A program made the translations under genes and the position numbers. This document shows, one piece after another, positions 40,175-47,712 of a stretch of DNA of 64,000 bases. Each line of letters starts with the position of its first letter. The first letter of the stretch is position 1. The DNA comes from Streptomyces sp. HNM0574 (lineage in GTDB: Bacteria; Actinomycetota; Actinomycetes; Streptomycetales; Streptomycetaceae), in NCBI RefSeq assembly GCF_012726235.1, contig NZ_JAASAH010000001.1, positions 434,001 to 498,000 on the forward strand. The letters run 5' to 3'. The notes beneath the pieces are model-generated. The model was not told where the DNA came from. It searched no databases and saw only the letters and a list, made by a program, of their open reading frames with translations.

Positions 40175-40711
40175 ATGGGTGCTGAGGTGCCGGCGTTGCC
40201 GCCGGGGGAGCCGGAGTTGTCGGTTGCGGGGGCCTGGGAGCTGATGGGCGGGCATCTCGACTACTACCGGGGGGCGGTGCTGCGGAAGCTGGAGGGGCTG
40301 TCGGAGGCCGAGTTGCGGGGCAGCCGGGTGCCGTCGGGGTGGTCGCCGCTGACGCTGGTGCGGCACCTGACGTACATGGAACGCCGGTGGCTGGTCTGGG
40401 GGTTCGAGGGCGAGCAGGTGAGCGATCCGTGGGGTGACCAGGACGCGTCGGGGGAGTGGTACGTCCCCGAGGGGGTGGGCGTCGAGGAGGTGCTGGCGGC
40501 GTTCCGGGAGCAGGCGGAGCGGTCGCGGCGGATCGTGGCGGCGGTCCTGGACCCGTCCCTGGCCCGGGCGCGGCTCGGTGGCCGCTTCGGCTCGGAGGGG
40601 GAGGCGCCGGCGCTGTCCTGGATCCTCTTCCATGTGCTGCAGGAGTACGCCCGTCACGTCGGCCAGTTGGACGTCTCCCGCGAACTCGCCGACGGAGCCA
40701 CGGGGGAGTAG
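40175..40711 (+). CDS. DinB family protein (DUF664 type)
   Basis: A 178-residue four-helix-bundle protein. AWELMGGHLDYYRGAVLRKL starts the fold, TLVRHLTYMERRWLVWGFEG holds the first metal-binding His, and HVLQEYARHVGQLDVSREL gives the C-terminal H-x(6-8)-H pair. DinB/YfiT-like proteins bind a divalent metal, and in actinobacteria several use mycothiol as thiol cofactor. The substrate is unknown. GGAGAGGGG lies upstream of the ATG. It converges with the APH-like gene across 42 bases. Confidence 0.87.
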   Translation: MGAEVPALPPGEPELSVAGAWELMGGHLDYYRGAVLRKLEGLSEAELRGSRVPSGWSPLTLVRHLTYMERRWLVWGFEGEQVSDPWGDQDASGEWYVPEGVGVEEVLAAFREQAERSRRIVAAVLDPSLARARLGGRFGSEGEAPALSWILFHVLQEYARHVGQLDVSRELADGATGE

Positions 40712-40753
40712 CCGCGAGGATCCGTCCCGGTCATCGGCGCTCGTGGGCGCCGG

Positions 40754-41797
40754 TCACAGGCCTGCCACGTCCGCGAGGACGCGGGCCTGGCGCAGCAACT
40801 CGACGCTGCGGGTGCGGTTTTCGTCCTCGTCGACGGACCACAGGGCGTACTCGACGTGCCGGGCGACGCACCAGGCGCGGACGCGGTCCACGTCCGTGCC
40901 CAGTGCGTCGGCGACGAGTGCGGTGCGGCGGGTGAGGACGGTGTGCGCGGCGTCGCCGTACGCGAACGGGTCGTCGACCTGTTCGATGAGGGGCCAGGGG
41001 TCGAAGGCGGGGTCGCCCGTCATGGGTTTGGTGTCGATCGCCAGCCAGGGGCTGCGGCGGGCCGCGAGGACGTTGCCCGGGTTGAAGTCGCCGTGGACGA
41101 GCACCGATCGGGGTGCGGAGAGGGGGAGTTCGCGCAGGAGTCCGGCGGCGAGGGTGAACAGGCCGGTGTCGAGGGCGTCGGGCCAGCCGGGGCGGGCGGC
41201 ACGTTCCTCGGCCACGTCCGCCCAGTCGGCGGTGATGGTGCGGACGGTGTCCATCGCCGTGAAGTCACCGTGTACGGACCACAGTTGACGGAGTACGGCG
41301 CAGGCCGCCGTCAATCGGTGCTCGGGGGGAAGGTGGGTGGCGCGTCCGAGCTCGGTGCCCGGGTCGCAGCGCTCCAGCAGCAGGGCGTACCGGTCGGCGT
41401 CGTGGGCGTACACGCGGACGGCGCCGTGTCCGGCGCGCAGGCGCAGCGCCTCGGCCTCGTGCCGGGCCTCGGGGTGCGGCCAGGTCACCTTGAACACGGC
41501 CGGGGTGCCGTCGGGCAGGACGGCGGGCGCCACCCACGAGCAGCTGCCGCCGTGGAAGGGCGGGCCGAGCCGCAGCCGCCACATCCCGCGCAACTCGTCG
41601 ACCAGCGCGGGAAGCCCGGCCAGCCACCGGCGCCCGCTCGCGTGCTTCCGCATGGAGGCCACGACGGGGAGCGTGGGCGGGAAGCGGCTGTGGTCGGTGA
41701 GGGCAGCGAGAGCTTCGGGGGAGACGTCCGAGCCGGCGACGCCCTCCGCGCCGTCCGGCTCGTCGGCTTCGGCGGCGGTGTGCGAGACCAGTGTCAT
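40754..41797 (-). CDS. aminoglycoside/hydroxyurea kinase family protein (APH(6)-like)
   Basis: A 347-residue protein. SVLVHGDFNPGNVLAARRSP is the catalytic loop, and WLAIDTKPMTGDPAFDPWPL the metal-binding segment typical of streptomycin 6-kinase and hydroxyurea kinase relatives. VFKVTWPHPEARHEAEALRL supplies the ATP-binding Lys. The ATG at 41797 has GAGGG upstream; the frame continues 5' for 109 codons, but only through the repeat array, so that part is not coding. It may modify an aminoglycoside or another hydroxylated metabolite. No biosynthetic genes are near. Confidence 0.87.
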   Translation of the reverse strand: MTLVSHTAAEADEPDGAEGVAGSDVSPEALAALTDHSRFPPTLPVVASMRKHASGRRWLAGLPALVDELRGMWRLRLGPPFHGGSCSWVAPAVLPDGTPAVFKVTWPHPEARHEAEALRLRAGHGAVRVYAHDADRYALLLERCDPGTELGRATHLPPEHRLTAACAVLRQLWSVHGDFTAMDTVRTITADWADVAEERAARPGWPDALDTGLFTLAAGLLRELPLSAPRSVLVHGDFNPGNVLAARRSPWLAIDTKPMTGDPAFDPWPLIEQVDDPFAYGDAAHTVLTRRTALVADALGTDVDRVRAWCVARHVEYALWSVDEDENRTRSVELLRQARVLADVAGL

Positions 41798-41889
41798 GGG
41801 TTTCCCTCGGGCTGCGTCGTCGGTGCGGCGGTGTTTTGTACACGGGGACGGCGCGCGGTGCCCAGGCATTTGCGGCAGCCGCCGTTGGA

Positions 41890-42640
41890 CCGTCGGTACC
41901 CCCGGACCGTGGTGCTGTGGTGCCTCCCCGAACCGTGGCCCCGAACCGCAGGCAGTGCTGCCCCCGAGCAGTGGGAACCCCCGAGCCGCAGTCACCTTCG
42001 GACGCTGCTGAACCCCCTGAGCCGTGGGCACTGCGAACCGCAGGACACCCCTAGACCGTCGACACCCCCGATCGTCGGCACCCCGGACAGTGGTGCGCCC
42101 CGGGTCGGTGGCCCCGGGCTGCAAGGCACCCCGAGCTGTCGGCGCCGGGACCGTGGCGCGCCCCCGGACTGTGGCCCGAACGGCAGGGCGCCCCGCGCCA
42201 TGCTGCTCTCCCGGGCTGTGGGCACCTCAAACTTGCAGACACCCCCGATCGTCGACACCCCGGACAGTGGTGCGCCCCGGGTCGGTGGCCCCGGGCTGCA
42301 AGGCACCCCGAGCTGTCGGCGCCGGGACCGTGGCGCGCCCCCGGACTGTGGCCCGAACGGCAGGGCGCCCCGCGCCATGTTGCTCTCCCGGGCTGTGTGC
42401 ACCCCGAACTTGCAGAGCCCCCCGAGCGTCGGCACCCTCAGCGCCCCCGGCCCGTGACGCAGCCCCGGGCGCCTGGCCCCGAGCCGCAGAGCACCCCGAG
42501 CCGCAGAGCACCCCGAGCCGCAGAGCACCCCGGACCACGCTGACCCCTGAGCCGCTCACACCCTGAACCGCAGGACACCCCCAGGCAGCCCGCCCCCGCC
42601 GGACCGTGGACCCCAACCCCAGCCCCCCCAGCTCCGAGCC
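41890..42640. repeat. degenerate minisatellite array with a 177-bp tandem duplication
   Basis: About 750 bp built of degenerate 14-20 base units resembling CCCCGAACCGTGGGCAC. Perfect units are seen at 42477-42527, where CCCCGAGCCGCAGAGCA (17 bp) stands three times in a row. A larger block of 177 bp (42061-42237) is repeated at once (42238-42414) with only a few changes. Unit lengths are not multiples of three and no frame keeps a stable peptide repeat, so it is non-coding. It fills the space between the divergent APH-like and LysE genes, where their promoters should be. It has no uniform spacers and is not CRISPR. Confidence 0.85.
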
Positions 42641-42665
42641 CCCACCCCCCTGCCATCATTCCGCC

Positions 42666-43319
42666 ATGGACGTCTCCTCCGCTCTTACTTCGTTTGCCCT
42701 GGTTGCCGCTGTGTTGACGATCACGCCGGGGCTGGATACGGCGCTGGTGCTGCGGTCTGCCGTGACGCGGGGGAGGCGGCACGCGATGGTGACGTCGCTG
42801 GGGATCATCAGTGGTGCGTTCGTCTGGGGTGTCGCGGCCTCGGTGGGGATTTCGGCGCTGCTGACGGCGTCCCATCTGGCGTACACGGTGCTGAAGGTGG
42901 TGGGTGCCGCGTACATGCTGTGGCTGGGGTTCAGCATGATCCGTAAGACGCTGCGCCGTCGTGGCCGTCCGGAGGAGGCGGTGGTCATGGCGGAGGCCGC
43001 TCCGGCTGGTGGGGAGGAGCGGGCGTTGCGGGTCTGGTCGCGGGGGATGCTGACGAATCTGCTGAACCCGAAGGTCGGGGTGTTCTACGTCGCGATGCTG
43101 CCGCAGTTCATCCCGGTGGGGGCGCCGCATCTGCCGATGGGGCTGGGGCTGGCGCTGATCCACGCGCTGGAGGCGATGCTCTGGTTCACGCTGCTGACGT
43201 TCGGGACGGGGCTGGCGAAGGGCTGGTTCCAGCGCGGTGCGGTGCGGCGGGGCATGGACCGGGTGACGGGTGTGGTGCTCGTCGGGTTCGGCCTCAATCT
43301 GGTGCTCGGCGGCAAGTGA
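42666..43319 (+). CDS. LysE/RhtB family amino-acid exporter
   Basis: A 217-residue membrane protein with about six hydrophobic segments. VAAVLTITPGLDTALVLRSA matches the conserved T-P-G-P-D start of LysE proteins (here T-P-G-L-D), and LKVVGAAYMLWLGFSMIRKT and LLNPKVGVFYVAMLPQFIP are further family blocks. It exports amino acids or related small molecules. No Shine-Dalgarno sequence precedes the ATG at 42666. The upstream bases are the C- and A-rich end of the repeat array, so expression may be leaderless or weak. A hairpin terminator follows. Confidence 0.88.
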   Translation: MDVSSALTSFALVAAVLTITPGLDTALVLRSAVTRGRRHAMVTSLGIISGAFVWGVAASVGISALLTASHLAYTVLKVVGAAYMLWLGFSMIRKTLRRRGRPEEAVVMAEAAPAGGEERALRVWSRGMLTNLLNPKVGVFYVAMLPQFIPVGAPHLPMGLGLALIHALEAMLWFTLLTFGTGLAKGWFQRGAVRRGMDRVTGVVLVGFGLNLVLGGK

Positions 43320-43332
43320 CGGACCGGCCGGA

Positions 43333-43374
43333 ACGACGAGGGGCACCCCGGATCTCCGGGGTGCCCCTCGTCGT
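43333..43374. terminator. bidirectional hairpin between lysE and the siderophore permease gene
   Basis: A 20-bp stem, left arm 43333-43352 and right arm 43355-43374, around a two-base centre (ACGACGAGGGGCACCCCGGA and complement). It lies 13 bases after the LysE stop codon and 12 bases before the end of the convergent permease gene. Confidence 0.85.
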
Positions 43375-43386
43375 CGTCCGGGTGGT

Positions 43387-44511
43387 TCACAGGGTGCCGC
43401 GGCGCCATTCGCGGGTCAGGAGGTAGCCGAGGTAGAGGCCGCCGATGCCCATCGTGTAGATGCCGACGGGGAGTTCCTCGAAGAGCGGGAGCTGCTGCGA
43501 GGCGAGGTCGGCCAGTGCCATGAGCAGCATTCCGACGAGTGCGGAGAGCGTCAGGTGCGGGCCGGTACCGCGGGTGACGCGCTTGGCGATCTGCGGTGCC
43601 GTCAGCGAGACGAACGCGATCGGCCCGGCGACGCTGACGGCCGCTGCCGACAGGATCACCGAGAGCGTCACGGCGAGGGTCTTGGTGCTGCCGGGCCGTG
43701 CCCCGAGCCCTGCCGCGAGGTCGTCGCCCATCTCGCAGATGCTCAGGCGCCGGGAGATGGCGGCGACGAGCGGCACGAGCGCCGCGACGATGATCCAGAT
43801 CGTGGCGGCCTGGCTCCAGTCGCGGGTGGCGAGGCTGCCGTGGATGTAGGCGGTGAGGGCCGAGGCCTTGTCCCGTTCCACGGCGTACACGACGTACTGG
43901 GTGATCGCGGTGGCCAGTGCGGCCACGCCGATGCCGGCCACGACGAGCCGTCCGCGGTTGCGGAAGCCGGAGCCCGTCGAGACGTACACCAGCGCCATCG
44001 CGCCCGTGGCGCCGAGGACGGCGCCGAGCGGCACGGGCACGATGCCGGGCAGCATCAGCGCGGCGATGGCGGCGCCCGCTCCGGCGCCGGCGGCGAGTCC
44101 GATGATGTCGGGGCTGCCGAGCGGGTTCCGGGTGACGGACTGGAACAGCGCGCCGGAGAGGCCGAGTGCGGCGCCGACTCCGAGGCCGACGACGAGCCGC
44201 GGCCCGCGCAGGCGTTCCAGTACGAAGCTCTCCTTGACGCCGATGTCCCCGGAGAGGAGGTCGGGCACCCCGGAGAGTGGGATGCCGAGCCGTCCGAGCG
44301 CGAAGGTGGCGACGGAGGTGGCGAGGATCAGCAGGACCAGCACCAGTGCGGCGATCACGGCCACCCGCCGCGCGGGCAGGGCCACATGCCGCCCGAGTGT
44401 GAGGTGTCCGCGTGCAGAGCCGTCCTGTTCGGGCGTCCGTTCCGCTTCGAGGAGTGTCCCGGTGGCGCCCGGTTCGTGGTGGTCCGTGGTGGTCTCGGGC
44501 TGCCGCGTCAT
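43387..44511 (-). CDS. FecCD-type iron-siderophore ABC transporter permease (second)
   Basis: A 374-residue protein with about ten membrane segments. RLRGPRLVVGLGVGAALGLS and SVTRNPLGSPDIIGLAAGAG are the canonical FecCD start, AGPIAFVSLTAPQIAKRV is the segment facing the ATPase (coupling helix), and ELPVGIYTMGIGGLYLGYLL is the end. The first 45 residues form a polar N-terminal extension. It pairs with the preceding permease gene, whose stop codon overlaps this ATG as ATGA. Together they form the membrane channel for ferric siderophores. Confidence 0.92.
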   Translation of the reverse strand: MTRQPETTTDHHEPGATGTLLEAERTPEQDGSARGHLTLGRHVALPARRVAVIAALVLVLLILATSVATFALGRLGIPLSGVPDLLSGDIGVKESFVLERLRGPRLVVGLGVGAALGLSGALFQSVTRNPLGSPDIIGLAAGAGAGAAIAALMLPGIVPVPLGAVLGATGAMALVYVSTGSGFRNRGRLVVAGIGVAALATAITQYVVYAVERDKASALTAYIHGSLATRDWSQAATIWIIVAALVPLVAAISRRLSICEMGDDLAAGLGARPGSTKTLAVTLSVILSAAAVSVAGPIAFVSLTAPQIAKRVTRGTGPHLTLSALVGMLLMALADLASQQLPLFEELPVGIYTMGIGGLYLGYLLTREWRRGTL

Positions 44512-45554
44512 GCCGCCCCCTTCATCCTGCGTACGGCGTACAGCAGCGCGGGTGCGCCGATGAACGCGGTGACGACGCCGACCATGAGTTCCTGCGGGCG
44601 CAGCACCACGCGCCCCACCACGTCGGCGAGGAGCAGCAGGGCCGGGCCCGCGATGGTGGAGAAGGCGATCTGCATCCGGAAGTCGACCCCGACGAGGGCC
44701 CGCACGATGTGCGGGACGGCGAGGCCGACGAAGGCGATGGGCCCGGCGGCCGCCGTGGCCGCCGCGCTGAGCAGGGTCGCCGCGATGAGTCCGGCGCCGC
44801 GGACGAGTGCCGGGTTCGAACCCAGGGCGGTGGCGGCGTCGTTGCCGAGGGCGAGGGCGTTGAGGCTGGGTCCGAGGAGGAGCGCCACGACGAAGCCGAC
44901 GGCGGCGAAGGGCATCACGGACCACAGGACGTCGAAGTCCCGCCCGGCGAGGGAGCCGACGACCCAGTACCGGTAGCTGTCGAAGACCTGCGGCTTGCTG
45001 AGCGTCACGGCCTGGATGAAGGCGGTGAGGACGGCGGTGAGCACGGCTCCGGCGAGGACGAGGCGCACCAGGCTGGTGCTCGATCCGGCCGAGCCGATGG
45101 CGTGCACGAGGACTCCGGCGAGCAGGGCTCCGGGCAGTGCCCACCACATGGTGGCGGTGCTGCCGGTGGCGCCGAGGAACGCGGTGGCCGCGACGATGCT
45201 GGCGGAGGCGCCGGCGTTGATGCCGAGCAGGCCGGGCTCGGCCAGCGGGTTGCGGGTCACGCCCTGCATGAGCGAGCCCGCGACGGCGAGGCAGACCCCG
45301 GCGAGGACCCCGAGCGCGGTGCGGGGGTAGCGGCTTTCGATGACGGTCGTGGTGTTCGCGTCGGCGGTGCCGGACAGTACGTGGACGACGTCGCTGAACG
45401 AGGTGTCGCTGCTGCCGTACATCAGGCTCGCCGCGATGGCGAGGGCCAGCACGACGAGCCCGGCGAACAGCACGAGCGCCCGACGGGCGGCACGCGCACC
45501 AAGGGGGGTGCGGGTGCCGCCCGTCGGGGCGTCTGGCGAGGTGACGGTGGTCAT
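44508..45554 (-). CDS. FecCD-type iron-siderophore ABC transporter permease (first)
   Basis: A 348-residue membrane protein of the same family as the next gene. ESRYPRTALGVLAGVCLAVA, GVTRNPLAEPGLLGINAGAS, AGPIAFVGLAVPHIVRALVG and VVTAFIGAPALLYAVRR are all standard FecC/FhuB blocks. It starts 19 bases after the binding-protein gene and overlaps the second permease gene. No FecE-type ATPase gene is present in the operon, so one encoded elsewhere must power it. Confidence 0.92.
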   Translation of the reverse strand: MTTVTSPDAPTGGTRTPLGARAARRALVLFAGLVVLALAIAASLMYGSSDTSFSDVVHVLSGTADANTTTVIESRYPRTALGVLAGVCLAVAGSLMQGVTRNPLAEPGLLGINAGASASIVAATAFLGATGSTATMWWALPGALLAGVLVHAIGSAGSSTSLVRLVLAGAVLTAVLTAFIQAVTLSKPQVFDSYRYWVVGSLAGRDFDVLWSVMPFAAVGFVVALLLGPSLNALALGNDAATALGSNPALVRGAGLIAATLLSAAATAAAGPIAFVGLAVPHIVRALVGVDFRMQIAFSTIAGPALLLLADVVGRVVLRPQELMVGVVTAFIGAPALLYAVRRMKGAA

Positions 45555-45573
45555 GAAGAGGTTCCGGCGTCCC

Positions 45574-46638
45574 TCACTTGTCGGCCTTGTCAGCCTTCTC
45601 GGCCTTCTCGATCGCCTTGTCGATCATCGGCTCGTAGCGGTCGATGACCCACGGCACGGTGAGCGGGTTGATCAGCGAGGAGGCGGTGACGAACGGCTTG
45701 TCCTCGCTGGAGACGACCGCGCCGTTCTTGATGGCGGGGATCTTCGCGTACAGCGGCTGCTTCTCGATCTCCTTGCGGTTCTTCTCGTCGCTGTAGAACG
45801 TGAAGATCAGGTCGCTGTCCTTGAGCTTGTGACCGTTCTCCAGGCCGATGAGCGCCGAGGCGGTGCCCTTCGTCTCCTTGAAGTCGTTCACGACCGGGTC
45901 GGTCTTGAGGCCCAGCGAGGAGACCATCTTGACCCGCTGCTCCTCGGGCTTGAAGACGCCGAGGGTGCCGGGGCCGTTGTTGTAGATGTACGAGTACGTG
46001 ACGTCCTGGTACTCGGGGTGCTTCTTGCGCTCGTCGGCGAACTGCTTCTGGATGTCGGCCTTGAGCTCGTCGGCCTTCTTCTCCTTGCCGAGCGCCTTGC
46101 CGATCAGGTCCATCTGGTCGTCCCAGTCCGTGGTCCACGGCAGGTCCGGGTAGGCGACCGTGGGCGCGATGTCGGAGAGGACGTCGTACTGCTTCTGCGT
46201 GATGCCGGACCAGGGGGCGAGGATCACGTCGGGCTCCAGCTCGACGATCTTCTCGACGTCGATGTCCTCGCCGCCCTTGAACTGGGTGGGGAGCTTGTCG
46301 CCCTTCTTCTTCACGGCCTCGTGGACCCAGGGCAGGTAGCCGGTCTTGTCGCTGCCCCAGGGGTAGCTCTCCATGCCGACGGGGGTGTTGCCCAGGGCTA
46401 TGGAGGTCTCGGCCGAGCCCTGGCCCAGCGTGACGACGCGCTCCGGCTTCTTCTCGATCTCCGCCGTGCCGAGCGCGCTCTTGATCTTCACGGGGAACCC
46501 GGCGCCGCTTTTCCCGGACGTGGAGGTGTCCTTGTCGTCCGACGAGCCGCAGCCGCTCACGGTGAGGCTGAGGGCGAGTACCGCGGCCGAGGCGGCGACC
46601 GTCTGACGGCGCGCACGGCGGGTGAACCAGGTGGGCAT
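45574..46638 (-). CDS. iron-siderophore ABC transporter substrate-binding lipoprotein
   Basis: A 354-residue lipoprotein. A basic N-terminus (RRARRQ), a hydrophobic segment and the lipobox LTVSGC give a lipidated Cys30. The mature protein has the FepB/FhuD-like bilobal fold, with PERVVTLGQGSAETSIALGN and VEKIVELEPDVILAPW, and ends in a Lys/Asp/Glu helix. It captures ferric siderophores outside the membrane for the two FecCD permeases. GAGGAA precedes the ATG, and an iron box lies 113 bases upstream, so iron repression is expected. Confidence 0.92.
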   Translation of the reverse strand: MPTWFTRRARRQTVAASAAVLALSLTVSGCGSSDDKDTSTSGKSGAGFPVKIKSALGTAEIEKKPERVVTLGQGSAETSIALGNTPVGMESYPWGSDKTGYLPWVHEAVKKKGDKLPTQFKGGEDIDVEKIVELEPDVILAPWSGITQKQYDVLSDIAPTVAYPDLPWTTDWDDQMDLIGKALGKEKKADELKADIQKQFADERKKHPEYQDVTYSYIYNNGPGTLGVFKPEEQRVKMVSSLGLKTDPVVNDFKETKGTASALIGLENGHKLKDSDLIFTFYSDEKNRKEIEKQPLYAKIPAIKNGAVVSSEDKPFVTASSLINPLTVPWVIDRYEPMIDKAIEKAEKADKADK

Positions 46639-46750
46639 GGACGTTCCTCATCGTCGCGTGGGGCGTACCGTCCCCCACGTCGTGAACAGGGCACCGGGCC
46701 GCTGACGTGCTGCACGAGGGCAGCGGTGAGCACGGTCCGGCCGGAAAAAC

Positions 46751-46769
46751 TTAGGTAACCCTAAGCTAA
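46751..46769. promoter_or_regulatory. iron box (DtxR/IdeR/DmdR operator)
   Basis: TTAGGTAACCCTAAGCTAA matches the 19-base consensus TTAGGTTAGGCTAACCTAA at 15 of 19 positions by my count. It is in the spacer between the siderophore-binding lipoprotein gene (minus) and the phosphopantetheinyl transferase gene (plus), so iron-bound DmdR could repress either or both. Confidence 0.82.
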
Positions 46770-46934
46770 GGGCGTGCGGCTTTCAACCGGACCCCCGCCC
46801 CCGCTCCGCACCGGTGCACGCCCGCCCCGCGCGGTCGGCTACGTTCGTGCCATGGCCACTCACCGCAACTGTCCCCGTGCCTCCGGGAGTTCGGCCGCCG
46901 CACCGGTCACGCCCGTCCGCGCGGGAGGTGGCGC

Positions 46935-47570
46935 GTGAGCGTCGAGCGGCGGGTGCTGCGGGTCTCCGCGCACGCGGCCGCGGCCCGCCGGGAGGCCGGC
47001 TCCCTCTCCGCCGGGGAGCGCGAACGCGCCGCCGCCTTCCGGCGGGAGGCGGACCGCGACCGGTACCTCGTCGCGCACACCGCGCTGCGCGGGGAGCTGG
47101 CCGCGCGCCTCGGCGGCAGCCCGCGCGCCGTGCCGCTCACCCGCGCGCCCTGCCCGGGCTGCGGCGGTCCGCACGGGCGGCCCTCCGTCGCCGGCGACCT
47201 GCTGCACTTCTCCCTCTCGCACGCGGGCGACCTGGTGCTGCTCGCCTTCGCGGACGCCCCGGTCGGCGCCGACGTGGAGGCGCTGCCCGCGCCCGGTGTC
47301 GTCGCCGACGTCGGCGCCTCCCTGCACCCGCGCGAGCGCGCGGAGTTGGCCGCGCTGCCCGAGCGGGAGCGCCCCGCCGCCTTCACCCGCTGCTGGACCC
47401 GGAAGGAAGCGTTCCTGAAGGGCCTGGGCACCGGCCTCGCCACCGACCCGGCCGCCGACTACGTCAGCACCCTGGAACGCCCCGCCCCCCTCCCGGGCTG
47501 GCACCTCGCCGACGTCCCCGTGCCCCCGGGCTACGCGGCCGCCACCGCCCTCGCGCGCCCGGCGGGCTGA
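46935..47570 (+). CDS. 4'-phosphopantetheinyl transferase (Sfp type)
   Basis: A 211-residue protein with the Sfp-type motifs: LLHFSLSHAGDLVLLAFADA, VGADVEALP (Mg-binding Asp-x-Glu) and FTRCWTRKEAFLKGLGTGLA (W-x-x-K-E-A). It attaches phosphopantetheine from CoA to carrier domains of non-ribosomal peptide, polyketide or fatty-acid synthases. The GTG at 46935 has GGGAGG six bases upstream. It is divergent from an iron-siderophore importer and shares a spacer with an iron box, so activation of a siderophore synthetase located elsewhere is a reasonable guess. Confidence 0.9.
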   Translation: MSVERRVLRVSAHAAAARREAGSLSAGERERAAAFRREADRDRYLVAHTALRGELAARLGGSPRAVPLTRAPCPGCGGPHGRPSVAGDLLHFSLSHAGDLVLLAFADAPVGADVEALPAPGVVADVGASLHPRERAELAALPERERPAAFTRCWTRKEAFLKGLGTGLATDPAADYVSTLERPAPLPGWHLADVPVPPGYAAATALARPAG

Positions 47571-47712
47571 ACGCGCGGTCGGGGAAGGGGGCGCGGAAAG
47601 TGCAACTCCCCGGCGGAAGAGTCCCTGTCCAAGCCGGCCGCCGCCGTGTTCCATGACGCGCGGGGGCCCGGGAGGCCGGGGCCGCACCCCCTCGGAGGAG
47701 AGCGAGGCGCTC

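Noticed and set aside
42477..42527. CRISPR-like short direct repeats
   Set aside because: The 17-bp copies are directly adjacent with no spacers, and no cas genes are present.
41992..42528. Possible repeat protein (Gly/Arg-rich, GALRLG-like units) encoded by the array
   Set aside because: The small units are 14-20 bases, so the peptide pattern changes frame from unit to unit. No ribosome-binding site and no stable period in the protein; better explained as non-coding tandem repeats.
44812..44823. GGGTTCGAACCC resembling a tRNA T-arm
   Set aside because: It lies inside the permease gene and codes for part of GSNPALV; no acceptor or anticodon arms fit around it.
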